A stretch of DNA of 32,743 bases, taken from the IMG/VR virus record IMGVR_UViG_3300020220_000198, positions 1 through 32,743 of that record; one strand, written 5' to 3'. How positions within the stretch are numbered: the stretch's first letter is position 1; the number at the start of each line of letters is the position of its first letter. The notes beneath the pieces were generated by a model. It was not told the origin of the DNA and ran no database searches. It saw nothing but the letters and a program-made list of their open reading frames with translations. The translations under genes were made by a program, and so were the position numbers. Below, one piece after another: positions 23,936 through 30,819 of this stretch. Source of the DNA: a virus.

Positions 23936-24369
23936 GTTTCATAAATCAAATCATAGAGGGTAATTTTATTGAGGCAAAACAAAACCTATTCAATCGCCTT
24001 AATGAAATTGCTGCTCTTCGTTTAGGAGAAGTTAAAAAAATAGTTTCATCAGAAACATTTGAAGTATATGATGAAGCGGTTAGGAGAAATCCTAATATTA
24101 TTCGTATGGGCAGAATACAAAAAATTCGGCGCAGAATACGCCGAAATAAAAAAGGTAAAATTGTAGTACAAAAAAATGTTAGACGTTCTGGTATTAAAGG
24201 TTATAGAGTCGCCGGCAGCACACTTAAAAGAATACCTGCAGCTGAAAGACTCCGTAAAGCAAGAAAATTAAAGCAATCATGGAAAACAACAAGACGCGCT
24301 AAATTACGTAGAACATTAATCAAAAGAAAAATGTCTTTGCGTAGAAGATCAGCAATGGGATTAAGATAA
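23932..24369 (+). CDS. Highly basic putative prohead core/internal head protein
   Basis: 145 residues. The N-terminus (MSFINQIIEGNFIEAKQNLF NRLNEIAALRLGEVKK, written here in two parts) resembles the helical start of core proteins such as gp68 and gp22. From residue 60 the protein is extremely rich in arginine and lysine (KIRRRIRRNKKGK; RLRKARKLKQSWKTTRRAKL; KRKMSLRRRSAMGLR). Such a charge would suit binding to DNA or to the acidic core proteins in the prohead. It overlaps the upstream gene by ATGA and is 1 nt from the next. Related basic endings occur in other aquatic T4-like phages between genes 20 and 21. No catalytic motif is visible. Confidence 0.55.
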   Translation: MSFINQIIEGNFIEAKQNLFNRLNEIAALRLGEVKKIVSSETFEVYDEAVRRNPNIIRMGRIQKIRRRIRRNKKGKIVVQKNVRRSGIKGYRVAGSTLKRIPAAERLRKARKLKQSWKTTRRAKLRRTLIKRKMSLRRRSAMGLR

Positions 24370-24370
24370 A

Positions 24371-24751
24371 ATGCCAACAACAATTACAAATTCTAAAAGA
24401 TCCAAATCTGTAATTCGAATTACAGGTAACACAGCTACTCGGATTAATCTAAATCAGTTGTCAACCAATACAACAACAGAGTTAGTTGCCGCAGCTGAAA
24501 TTTCACACATAACAACATCTACTGATGGTAAATGGATTGTTTATCGTGGCAATGATGCCACTGGTGAACCAGTTCTCGCTTTATTTGGTCAAAATGATGT
24601 TCCTTTTGCACATTATGACGTATCAATTGCAGGCGCAAACACTGGTGCCAATTTATATTTTACAAATTCAGGCACAGACGGCACACTTGTTGTTACAGTA
24701 AGTAAAACAGCAACATACACGATTGATCCAGATACTGGAGCAGTAATATGA
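24371..24751 (+). CDS. Putative virion protein of the prohead cluster, function unknown
   Basis: 126 residues. MPTTITNSKRSKSVIRITGN, then TELVAAAEISHITTSTDGKW, VLALFGQNDVPFAHYD and LYFTNSGTDGTLVVTVSKTA are rich in Thr, Asn and beta-branched residues, pointing to a beta-sandwich structural protein. I recognise the overall pattern (TDGKWIVYRGND; NLYFTNSGT; GTL.V.VSK.ATY) from marine T4-like phages but know no function. It sits between core proteins and the gp21 protease and overlaps gp21 by ATGA. A head decoration or core role is possible, but no direct evidence supports either. Confidence 0.55.
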   Translation: MPTTITNSKRSKSVIRITGNTATRINLNQLSTNTTTELVAAAEISHITTSTDGKWIVYRGNDATGEPVLALFGQNDVPFAHYDVSIAGANTGANLYFTNSGTDGTLVVTVSKTATYTIDPDTGAVI

Positions 24752-25398
24752 AATTAATTAGAGAATCAATAGAGAAGGTAAAATACCTTACTGAAATTTC
24801 AGAAAACGGTAAGAAAAATCTTTATATTGAAGGTACATTTCTTGTTGGCGACACAGTAAATCGCAACAACAGAATGTATAAAATGGACACGCTTCGCCGA
24901 GAAGTTGATCGTTATAATGAAGAATACATTAACACAAATCGTGCTCTTGGTGAATTAGGACATCCAGACACTCCAACACTTAATCTTGAAAGAGTGTCTC
25001 ATAAGATTATATCTTTAAAAGAAGATGGTAATACTTTTTACGGTAAAGCACTAATTCTTGAAACACCTTATGGTTCAATTGCAAAAAATCTTATTGAAAA
25101 TGACGTAAGTTTAGGTGTTTCTTCTAGAGCTTTAGGTTCTGTTATTCAAACAAAAGAAGGTTATAACTTAGTGCAAGATGATTTAAAATTAGCAACTGCT
25201 GCTGATATTGTTGCAGATCCCTCTGCGCCTGGTGCCTTTGTACAAGGTATTATGGAAAATAAAGAATGGATGTTTGTTGATGGTAAATTTGTAGAGGCGG
25301 ATTTTGATTATGCAAAAAATCAAATTAAACAAGCAAATCCAAAAGAAATTGAAGAAGTTGCGCTTAAGTTATTTGAAAATTTCTTACGAAAACTTTAA
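24748..25398 (+). CDS. 21: Prohead core scaffold and protease gp21
   Basis: 216 residues (T4: 212). MKLIRESIEKVKYLTEISEN, then YIEGTFLVGDTVNRNNRMYK, LGELGHPDTPTLNLERVSHK and LGVSSRALG are the conserved protease core. By family knowledge the catalytic residues are a histidine in GELGHP (H72 here) and a serine in LGVSSR (S125 or S126), with the herpesvirus-type fold. gp21 is packaged in the prohead, activates itself, and cleaves capsid and core proteins after Leu/Ile-x-Glu. The start overlaps the upstream gene by ATGA. The C-terminal helix (QIKQANPKEIEEVALKLFEN) is probably the self-inhibitory part. Confidence 0.95.
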   Translation: MKLIRESIEKVKYLTEISENGKKNLYIEGTFLVGDTVNRNNRMYKMDTLRREVDRYNEEYINTNRALGELGHPDTPTLNLERVSHKIISLKEDGNTFYGKALILETPYGSIAKNLIENDVSLGVSSRALGSVIQTKEGYNLVQDDLKLATAADIVADPSAPGAFVQGIMENKEWMFVDGKFVEADFDYAKNQIKQANPKEIEEVALKLFENFLRKL

Positions 25399-25402
25399 TT
25401 TT

Positions 25403-25410
25403 TATAAATA
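25403..25410 (+). promoter_or_regulatory. T4-type late promoter (TATAAATA, exact consensus)
   Basis: TATAAATA lies in the gp21-gp22 gap, 22 nt before ATG 25433, with AGGAG between. No TAAATA site precedes gp23, so this promoter probably serves both gp22 and the major capsid gene. Confidence 0.75.
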
Positions 25411-25432
25411 GAAAATCACAAGGAGATTCCTA

Positions 25433-26494
25433 ATGGCATCAAATAAATTAATGGAAGCAGCAGCCGACATTCTTGCAGCCAGCAAGGCAAAAGCTTCTGC
25501 TGCGCCAGTACAAAAATTAGAAGGCGAAGTTGAAGACTTAGGCGGGCCGACACCTGAAAATGGTAAGCCAATGGACGATTCACATAAGATTCATGCCGGC
25601 GCCAAAGCACCAGACAATTCTGCCAAAAATAAAGCTTCTATTTCTACAAAGCCATCAGCCGCTTCACCAGACACTCAACTTCATATGAGTAAAGAAGATG
25701 CTGAAGTTTCTGAAGAAGAACTTCTTGATGAAAAATCGCATATGGCACATATGGACAAAATGAAGAAAAAGATGAAAGAAGATGTTGACGCTATGTTTGG
25801 TGATGACTCTACTATTTCTGAAGATTTCAAGTCCAAAGCTGCTACAATTTTTGAAGCTCGTGTAATGGATCGCATTGCACAAATTCAAGAAGACTTAGAA
25901 GGTCAATATGCTTCAATGCTCGAAGAAGCTGTTGAAGATATTAAGAAAGACCTGACAGAAAAGGTAGATGATTACCTTTCTTATGTTGTTGAACAATGGA
26001 TTGAACAGAATGAAATTGCTATCGAATCCGGTCTTCGCGCCGAATTGACAGAAGAATTCATTGCAGGTCTTCGTAATCTATTCGCAGAACATTATATTGA
26101 TGTTCCAACCGAAAAAGTTGACCTCGTTGATGAACTTGCCACTAAGGTTGAAGAACTTGAAGGCAAACTCAATGAAGAAATTGAGCGTGGTGTCGAACTC
26201 AAAAAGTCTTTGACCGAATCACGCAAATTAGAAGTTACCCATGCTGTTTGCGAGGGTCTCACCGCTACTCAAGTTGAAAAAATTAAGTCGCTCGCAGAGA
26301 GTGTAGATTTTTCCACAGAGGAAGAATACAAAGAAAAACTTGAAACAATTCGTGAGAACTACTTTCCATCTGGTGTTAAAAAAGCAGATGTAGCACAATT
26401 GCATGAACAAGTAGAAGACGCCGATGAAAAGAAGGTCATCACAGACCCATTCGTTGCTGCGGTCTCACAAGCTATTTCCAAAACTAAATTATAA
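25433..26494 (+). CDS. 22: Prohead core scaffold protein gp22
   Basis: 353 residues (T4: 269). The N-terminal 100 residues are low-complexity (NKLMEAAADILAASKAKASA; PSAASPDTQLHMSKEDAEVS). From about residue 120 a long helical, acidic region follows (ISEDFKSKAATIFEARVMDR; LEEAVEDIKKDLTEKVDDYL; YVVEQWIEQNEIAIESGLRA; ELTEEFIAGLRNLFAEHYID), which is the diagnostic gp22 core with F-K-x-K-A-x-x-x-F-E-A-x-V and V-x-x-W-x-x-x-N-x-x-A-I-E. gp22 is the main internal scaffold and is degraded by gp21 when the head matures. AGGAGA precedes the start. Confidence 0.9.
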   Translation: MASNKLMEAAADILAASKAKASAAPVQKLEGEVEDLGGPTPENGKPMDDSHKIHAGAKAPDNSAKNKASISTKPSAASPDTQLHMSKEDAEVSEEELLDEKSHMAHMDKMKKKMKEDVDAMFGDDSTISEDFKSKAATIFEARVMDRIAQIQEDLEGQYASMLEEAVEDIKKDLTEKVDDYLSYVVEQWIEQNEIAIESGLRAELTEEFIAGLRNLFAEHYIDVPTEKVDLVDELATKVEELEGKLNEEIERGVELKKSLTESRKLEVTHAVCEGLTATQVEKIKSLAESVDFSTEEEYKEKLETIRENYFPSGVKKADVAQLHEQVEDADEKKVITDPFVAAVSQAISKTKL

Positions 26495-26513
26495 TAATTA
26501 AGGAGATTTTCTA

Positions 26514-27866
26514 ATGTATCTTTCCGAACAACTACAAACAAAATGGGCAGGTGTTCTAGATCATCCTGATCTTGCACCAATTAAAGACCCATATCGTAAG
26601 GCTGTTACTGCCGTTATTCTTGAGAATCAAGCTCAAGAAATGATGAAGGCTGGTTCTATTCTTAACGAAGCTGTTCCAACAATGTCAGCTTCTGCTGGTT
26701 TAGGTTCTGCTGGTGCTACCGGTTTCTCTGGTGGTGCAGCTGCTGCTGGTCCTGTTGCAGGTTTTGATCCAATTCTTATTTCGTTGGTTCGCCGTTCATT
26801 GCCTAACCTCATCGCTTATGATATTTGCGGTGTTCAGCCAATGACTGGTCCTACAGGCCTTATTTTTGCCATGCGCTCGCGCTTTAGCTCGCAAAGTGGC
26901 ACAGAAGCTTTCTACGATGAGGCCAACACAGGTTTCTCTGGTTTAGGTACTGCTCAAACAACTCTTGCTGTTGGTGCTGCTGCTGCTAACACATTTGTTG
27001 CTAACGGTGCTGGTGTTGCTGCTATGTCTACAGCTCGTGCTGAAGCACTTGGTGATGGCGCAGCTGCTAACACTTTCCAAGAGATGGCATTCTCTATTGA
27101 GAAGGTCACTGTTACTGCCAAGACTCGTGCTCTAAAGGCAGAATACTCTCTTGAACTTGCACAAGACTTGAAGGCAGTTCATGGTCTTGACGCTGAGACA
27201 GAGTTGGCAAACATTCTCTCGTCTGAAATTCTTGCTGAAATCAACCGTGAAGTCGTTCGCACAGTTTACGCTGTTGCTAAGACAGGCGCACAAGTTGGTA
27301 CAACAACAGCCGGTACATTCAACCTAGACACAGACTCTAACGGTCGTTGGATGGTTGAAAAAGTTAAGGGTCTTGCTTTCCAAATTGAGCGCGAAGCGAA
27401 TACTATCGCCAAGCAAACTCGTAGAGGCAAGGGCAACATCCTTTTATGCTCTTCGGATGTTGCTTCTGCTCTTGCGATGGCTGGTCTTCTCGACTACAAT
27501 TCGGCGCTTCAAACTCAAGTCAGCCTAACAGTTGACGACACAGGCAACACATTTGCTGGTACAATGTTTGGTCGTATCAAGGTCTATATTGATCCATACT
27601 TCCCAGCTGGTTCCACATCTGAGTTCGCGGTTGTTGGTTATAAGGGTTCTAACGCTTATGACGCTGGTATCTTCTACTGCCCATATGTACCTCTACAGAT
27701 GGTTCGTGCAGTTGATACAGGCACCTTCCAGCCAAAGATTGGTTTCAAGACTCGTTACGGTCTAGTTGCCAACCCATTTGCTGAAGGTACTACACAAGGC
27801 GCTGGTGCTCTAACCAACCTAGCAAACGTGTACTATCGTGCATTTAAGATTGCGAATTTAATGTAA
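26514..27866 (+). CDS. 23: Major capsid protein gp23
   Basis: 450 residues (T4: 521). Conserved blocks: DPYRKAVTAVILENQAQEMM, then VRRSLPNLIAYDICGVQPMT, GPTGLIFAMRSRF, KTRALKAEYSLELAQDLKAV and HGLDAETELANILSSEILAE, then INREVVRTVYAVA and KTRYGLVANPF. An ILNE|A sequence at residues 49-53 fits the gp21 cleavage rule (Leu/Ile-x-Glu), so the mature protein would start at A53; in T4 cleavage is after residue 65. gp23 forms the hexamers of the head. AAGGAGA precedes ATG 26514. One 60-base line inside the gene (27301-27360) has 28 G+C compared with 21 in a gp22 line, in keeping with codon choice of a very highly expressed gene. Confidence 0.97.
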   Translation: MYLSEQLQTKWAGVLDHPDLAPIKDPYRKAVTAVILENQAQEMMKAGSILNEAVPTMSASAGLGSAGATGFSGGAAAAGPVAGFDPILISLVRRSLPNLIAYDICGVQPMTGPTGLIFAMRSRFSSQSGTEAFYDEANTGFSGLGTAQTTLAVGAAAANTFVANGAGVAAMSTARAEALGDGAAANTFQEMAFSIEKVTVTAKTRALKAEYSLELAQDLKAVHGLDAETELANILSSEILAEINREVVRTVYAVAKTGAQVGTTTAGTFNLDTDSNGRWMVEKVKGLAFQIEREANTIAKQTRRGKGNILLCSSDVASALAMAGLLDYNSALQTQVSLTVDDTGNTFAGTMFGRIKVYIDPYFPAGSTSEFAVVGYKGSNAYDAGIFYCPYVPLQMVRAVDTGTFQPKIGFKTRYGLVANPFAEGTTQGAGALTNLANVYYRAFKIANLM

Positions 27867-27886
27867 TCTTTTTGTTAGATAAAACC

Positions 27887-27900
27887 ACCACTAGAGTGGT
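27887..27900 (+). terminator. Small hairpin upstream of the main gp23 terminator
   Basis: ACCAC (27887-27891) pairs with GTGGT (27896-27900) around a TAGA loop. It has no T-run, so by itself it is weak; it may help pause polymerase or protect the mRNA 3' end. Confidence 0.35.
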
Positions 27901-27905
27901 ATTTC

Positions 27906-27935
27906 AAAGAGGGACAGAAATGTCCCTCTTTTTTT
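27906..27935 (+). terminator. Strong intrinsic terminator after major capsid gene
   Basis: A perfect 11-bp stem AAAGAGGGACA / TGTCCCTCTTT closes on a GAAA tetraloop and is followed by further T residues. It ends the head-gene transcript before the gp3-like gene. Confidence 0.92.
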
Positions 27936-27938
27936 ATA

Positions 27939-27946
27939 CATAAATA
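27939..27946 (+). promoter_or_regulatory. T4-type late promoter (CATAAATA)
   Basis: CATAAATA lies between the gp23 terminator and ATG 27952, only 5 nt from that codon. Transcription starting 6-7 nt beyond the element would begin at or just after the ATG. Either the mRNA is leaderless, the true start codon is further in, or the element is not used. Confidence 0.45.
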
Positions 27947-27951
27947 TCAAT

Positions 27952-28479
27952 ATGGTCGTACTTACAAGAAACCCATCTAATCCAAACTTCTTGCAGCCAA
28001 ATAAGTTCATGTTGAACTTTGCAAGAACACCAGCACTTCGTTACTTTTGTCAAACTGTAACTGTGCCAGGTATTTCTACTTCAGAAATACCAGTGTCAAC
28101 TCCATTTGTTGAGCTTTATAAACCAGGTGAAAAACCTGTGTATGATTTGTTAAATGTTACTTTTATGGTTGACGAAAAGTTAGAATCTTGGCGTGAGATA
28201 CATAATTGGATACGCGCAATGACTTTTCCATATTCTTATGAAGAGTATAAGGCATTGGCATCTATAAATCCATACGCACAAAAACAACCACAATATACTG
28301 ATGCTACTTTAACATTATTGTCCTCTGCCAATCAACCTGTGTTAGAGTTTAAATTTTATGATGTTTTTCCAATCTCAATTAGTTCTTTTGTTATGTCCGC
28401 AACTGATAGCCCAGACAGTATTATTACCGCTGACGCAACATTTAGGTATTCTTTATACGACCTGGTTGTTCCTGAATAA
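27952..28479 (+). CDS. 3: Tail completion protein, gp3-like (tail-tube-type fold)
   Basis: 175 residues, essentially the size of T4 gp3 (176). NPSNPNFLQPNKFMLNFART, then FCQTVTVPGISTSEIPVSTP, LNVTFMVDEKLESWREIHNW and YTDATLTLLSSANQPVLEFK, ending FRYSLYDLVVPE, follow a pattern shared by gp19-type tube and tail completion proteins of aquatic T4-like phages. In cyanophages gene 3 follows gene 23 and precedes uvsY, exactly as here; the name rests largely on that order. gp3 ends the tail tube. No ribosome binding site is visible before ATG 27952; the conserved N-terminus (RNPSNPNFLQPN) argues against the later in-frame ATG at 28009. Confidence 0.65.
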   Translation: MVVLTRNPSNPNFLQPNKFMLNFARTPALRYFCQTVTVPGISTSEIPVSTPFVELYKPGEKPVYDLLNVTFMVDEKLESWREIHNWIRAMTFPYSYEEYKALASINPYAQKQPQYTDATLTLLSSANQPVLEFKFYDVFPISISSFVMSATDSPDSIITADATFRYSLYDLVVPE

Positions 28480-28494
28480 ATTTTGTGATACACT
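28466..28494 (+). promoter_or_regulatory. Host sigma70-type promoter before uvsY
   Basis: TTGTTC (28466-28471), a 17-nt spacer, then TACACT (28489-28494) preceded by an extended -10 TGA. The predicted start is about 28500-28502. It marks the change from late structural genes to the recombination block. Confidence 0.5.
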
Positions 28495-28507
28495 CCTGAA
28501 ACAGGAG
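28493..28507 (+). promoter_or_regulatory. Hairpin covering the uvsY ribosome binding site
   Basis: CTCCTG (28493-28498) pairs perfectly with CAGGAG (28502-28507) around AAA. The right arm contains the Shine-Dalgarno sequence AGGAG of uvsY (ATG 28516), and a run of six T follows. In long transcripts from upstream the site would be hidden, or transcription might stop here. Confidence 0.6.
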
Positions 28508-28515
28508 ATTTTTTA

Positions 28516-28950
28516 ATGAGTAAACTTGATGATTTATTAGCAACATGGGCAAAAGACTCTGAGATTGACCGCACCGAGCCAGGTAAGGCTCTACTTAACA
28601 TTCCTAAACTTCATAGTAAGTATCTTAACATACTTTCAAATCATCGTCTATTGGTTCGTGAAGCTGAATTCAAATATAATCGCATAAAAAAAATCAAGTG
28701 GGAATATTATACGGGTAAATTAGATGATGATGATTTAAAGAAACATGGATGGGAACCATTTCCATTTGTGCTTAAGTCTGACATTACTACATATTTGGAT
28801 GCAGATGAAGATATAAATCGTTGTCTTGCACAAAAATTAATGCATGAAGAAATTGTAGAAGTTTGCAATTCTATACTTAAAGAGCTTAACTCTCGCACTT
28901 ATCAGTTAAGGTCTTTTATTGATTGGGAAAAATTTATACAAGGTGTTTAA
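28516..28950 (+). CDS. uvsY: Recombination mediator UvsY
   Basis: 144 residues (T4: 137). KLDDLLATWAKDSEIDRTEP, then LLNIPKLHSKYLNILSNHRL, EAEFKYNRIKKIKWEYYTGK and FVLKSDITTYLDADEDINRC follow T4 UvsY closely in layout (L-x-x-L...D..ID.TKL; L-x-x-Y-x-K-x-L; K-x-x-Y-Y-x-G; L-x-x-D-x-x-V-x-D). UvsY loads UvsX recombinase on gp32-coated single-stranded DNA for recombination-dependent replication and repair. It is placed directly before uvsW, as in cyanophages. AGGAG lies 8 nt before ATG but within a hairpin. Its end overlaps the preferred uvsW start by 8 nt. Confidence 0.9.
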   Translation: MSKLDDLLATWAKDSEIDRTEPGKALLNIPKLHSKYLNILSNHRLLVREAEFKYNRIKKIKWEYYTGKLDDDDLKKHGWEPFPFVLKSDITTYLDADEDINRCLAQKLMHEEIVEVCNSILKELNSRTYQLRSFIDWEKFIQGV

Positions 28951-30406
28951 CTTAATACTTAAATCGCTAAACGAAGTTTATATAAAATTTGAATGTGAAA
29001 AAAGTTTAGCGCAAGAACTTTCTGATTACTTCACATTCTTTGTACCTGGTTATCAATTTACTCCGCAATATAAATCAAGAGTGTGGGATGGTAAGATACG
29101 TCTGGCAGACTTACGCACATTTACCATATATCGTGGTCTACTTCCTTACATTGAAAAGTTTTGCAAAGAGCGTGATTACACAATAGAATGTGATTCTAAA
29201 CTTTATCTTACTGAAGATTTTTCTCTTAATGAGGCAATAGAATTTATTAACACACTTAATTTGCCATTTGAGGTAAGAGATTATCAAGTAAAATCTTTCG
29301 TACAAGGAATACGAAATCGCCGTATGTTGTTGCTTTCGCCAACTGCATCAGGCAAATCTCTTATTATATACTTAATGGTAAGATACTTTCAAGAAATTGG
29401 TCTAAAACGTGGTCTTTTAATTGTGCCTAATATTTCTTTAGTATCACAAATGTACAAAGACTTTGAATCTTATGGTTATGATTCAGTTGAAAACTGTCAT
29501 ACAATTTATCAAGGTCGTGACAAACAAGCCAAAAAGTTTTTGTTTATTTCTACATGGCAATCTATTTACACACAACCAAAAGAATACTTTGAACAATTTG
29601 ATTTTGTAATTGGTGACGAAGCACACTCATTTAAGGCTAAATCTCTTACAACAATAATGACAGGTTGCACAGAGTCTAAATACAGAATAGGATGCACAGG
29701 TACTTTAGATGGCACACAAACGCATCGATTAGTGCTTGAAGGTTTATTTGGTCCAGTTTATCAGTCAACATCTACATCTGAATTGATTGAGAAAAAACAA
29801 CTGGCTGATTTTAGAATTAAATGTCTGATACTTAAATATTCTGAACTTATTTGTAAAGAAAGTAGAAAATGGGATTATCAAACAGAGTTAAACTACATAG
29901 TGTCTAATTCAAAACGAAATGAGTTTATCAAAAATCTAGTTCTCTCACTAGAAGGCAATACTTTGTTATTATTTCAATTAGTTGAAAAACACGGTAAAAT
30001 TTTATATCAACTTATCAAAGAACACATTAAAAATCGTCACGTATTTTTTGTTTTTGGAGGTACCGATGTTGAAGTGCGCGAATCTGTTCGTGCAATCACT
30101 GAAAAAGAAACTGATGCTATTATTGTAGCTTCTTACGGTGTTTATAGTACGGGTGTTAATATACGTAATCTTCACAATATTGTATTTGCATCTCCATCAA
30201 AATCTAGAATTCGAAATCTTCAATCAATAGGTCGTGGCCTTAGACTTGGAGATAATAAACAAGAAGCAACTTTATTTGACATTGTTGATGATTTTAGATT
30301 TGGCAAATCTGCCAATTATACATTGAAACATTTTCTTGAACGTGTTAAAATATATGATGAAGAAAAATTTAATTACAAATTTTACAACATCGAGCTAAAA
30401 CCATGA
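28943..30406 (+). CDS. uvsW: DNA/RNA helicase UvsW
   Basis: 487 residues from GTG 28943 (T4: 503). I chose this start because it places VYIKFECEKS at residue 12, matching T4 UvsW, where VRIDCEES starts at about 13; a TTG at 28919 would add 8 residues without better family support. Motifs: PGYQFTPQYKSRVWDGKIRL (N-terminal substrate domain), SPTASGKS with K138 (Walker A), GDEAHSFKAKSL with D225-H228 (DEAH box), GCTGTLDG (motif III), VASYGVYSTGVNIRNLHNIV and QSIGRGLRLG (motifs V and VI). UvsW unwinds branched DNA and R-loops, supporting the switch from origin- to recombination-dependent replication. Its TGA overlaps the next ATG. Confidence 0.93.
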   Translation: MFNLILKSLNEVYIKFECEKSLAQELSDYFTFFVPGYQFTPQYKSRVWDGKIRLADLRTFTIYRGLLPYIEKFCKERDYTIECDSKLYLTEDFSLNEAIEFINTLNLPFEVRDYQVKSFVQGIRNRRMLLLSPTASGKSLIIYLMVRYFQEIGLKRGLLIVPNISLVSQMYKDFESYGYDSVENCHTIYQGRDKQAKKFLFISTWQSIYTQPKEYFEQFDFVIGDEAHSFKAKSLTTIMTGCTESKYRIGCTGTLDGTQTHRLVLEGLFGPVYQSTSTSELIEKKQLADFRIKCLILKYSELICKESRKWDYQTELNYIVSNSKRNEFIKNLVLSLEGNTLLLFQLVEKHGKILYQLIKEHIKNRHVFFVFGGTDVEVRESVRAITEKETDAIIVASYGVYSTGVNIRNLHNIVFASPSKSRIRNLQSIGRGLRLGDNKQEATLFDIVDDFRFGKSANYTLKHFLERVKIYDEEKFNYKFYNIELKP

Positions 30407-30819
30407 CAGAAGAAATACAAATTAAAATTCTAAGGCTTAACACAGGCGAAGATATTATTGGCGCTTGTTTAATGGACGATGAGCATGGTTGCGTTGGTGT
30501 AGAAAATCCAATGAAACTACATATGCGAAGAATGCCTGTAGCTGGACAAGCAATGTTAATTATGGCACCTTGGTTACCATTAGAAATCATTGAAGATAAT
30601 TTTGCAACAATTAATTATGATGACATTATTACAGTTGTTGAGCCAAAAAGAAAATTAATAGATCATTATACAAACACAGTTTTAGAAATTGAAACAAATT
30701 TGACAGTCAATGAAACAGATTTAAAAATGGAAGAAAGTGAAGAAGATGATGTTGATGAAGACACCATGCAAGAAATGTTGAATTCATTAAAAGAAGCAAA
30801 GAAAGGTAAGCTACATTGA
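30403..30819 (+). CDS. Sm-like (LSm) fold protein, cyanophage-type
   Basis: 138 residues. IKILRLNTGEDIIGACLMDD, then VGVENPMKLHMRR, GQAMLIMAPWLPLEII and YDDIITVVEPKRKLIDHYTN are the conserved core of a family found beside uvsW in many cyanophages; from memory, a structure of a member of putative cyanophage origin showed an Sm-like fold. The L-x-T-G-E-D-I-I...V-x-N-P-M arrangement suits the two Sm motifs. The C-terminal 35 residues are acidic (MEESEEDDVDEDTMQEML). Sm and Hfq proteins form RNA-binding rings, but RNA binding by this protein is inferred. ATGA overlap with uvsW and TTGA overlap with the next gene indicate coupling. Confidence 0.6.
   Translation: MTEEIQIKILRLNTGEDIIGACLMDDEHGCVGVENPMKLHMRRMPVAGQAMLIMAPWLPLEIIEDNFATINYDDIITVVEPKRKLIDHYTNTVLEIETNLTVNETDLKMEESEEDDVDEDTMQEMLNSLKEAKKGKLH

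Noticed and set aside
28919-28942. TTG start for uvsW at 28919
   Set aside because: It would overlap uvsY by 32 nt; GTG 28943 places the conserved N-terminal strand as in T4 UvsW. It cannot be fully excluded.
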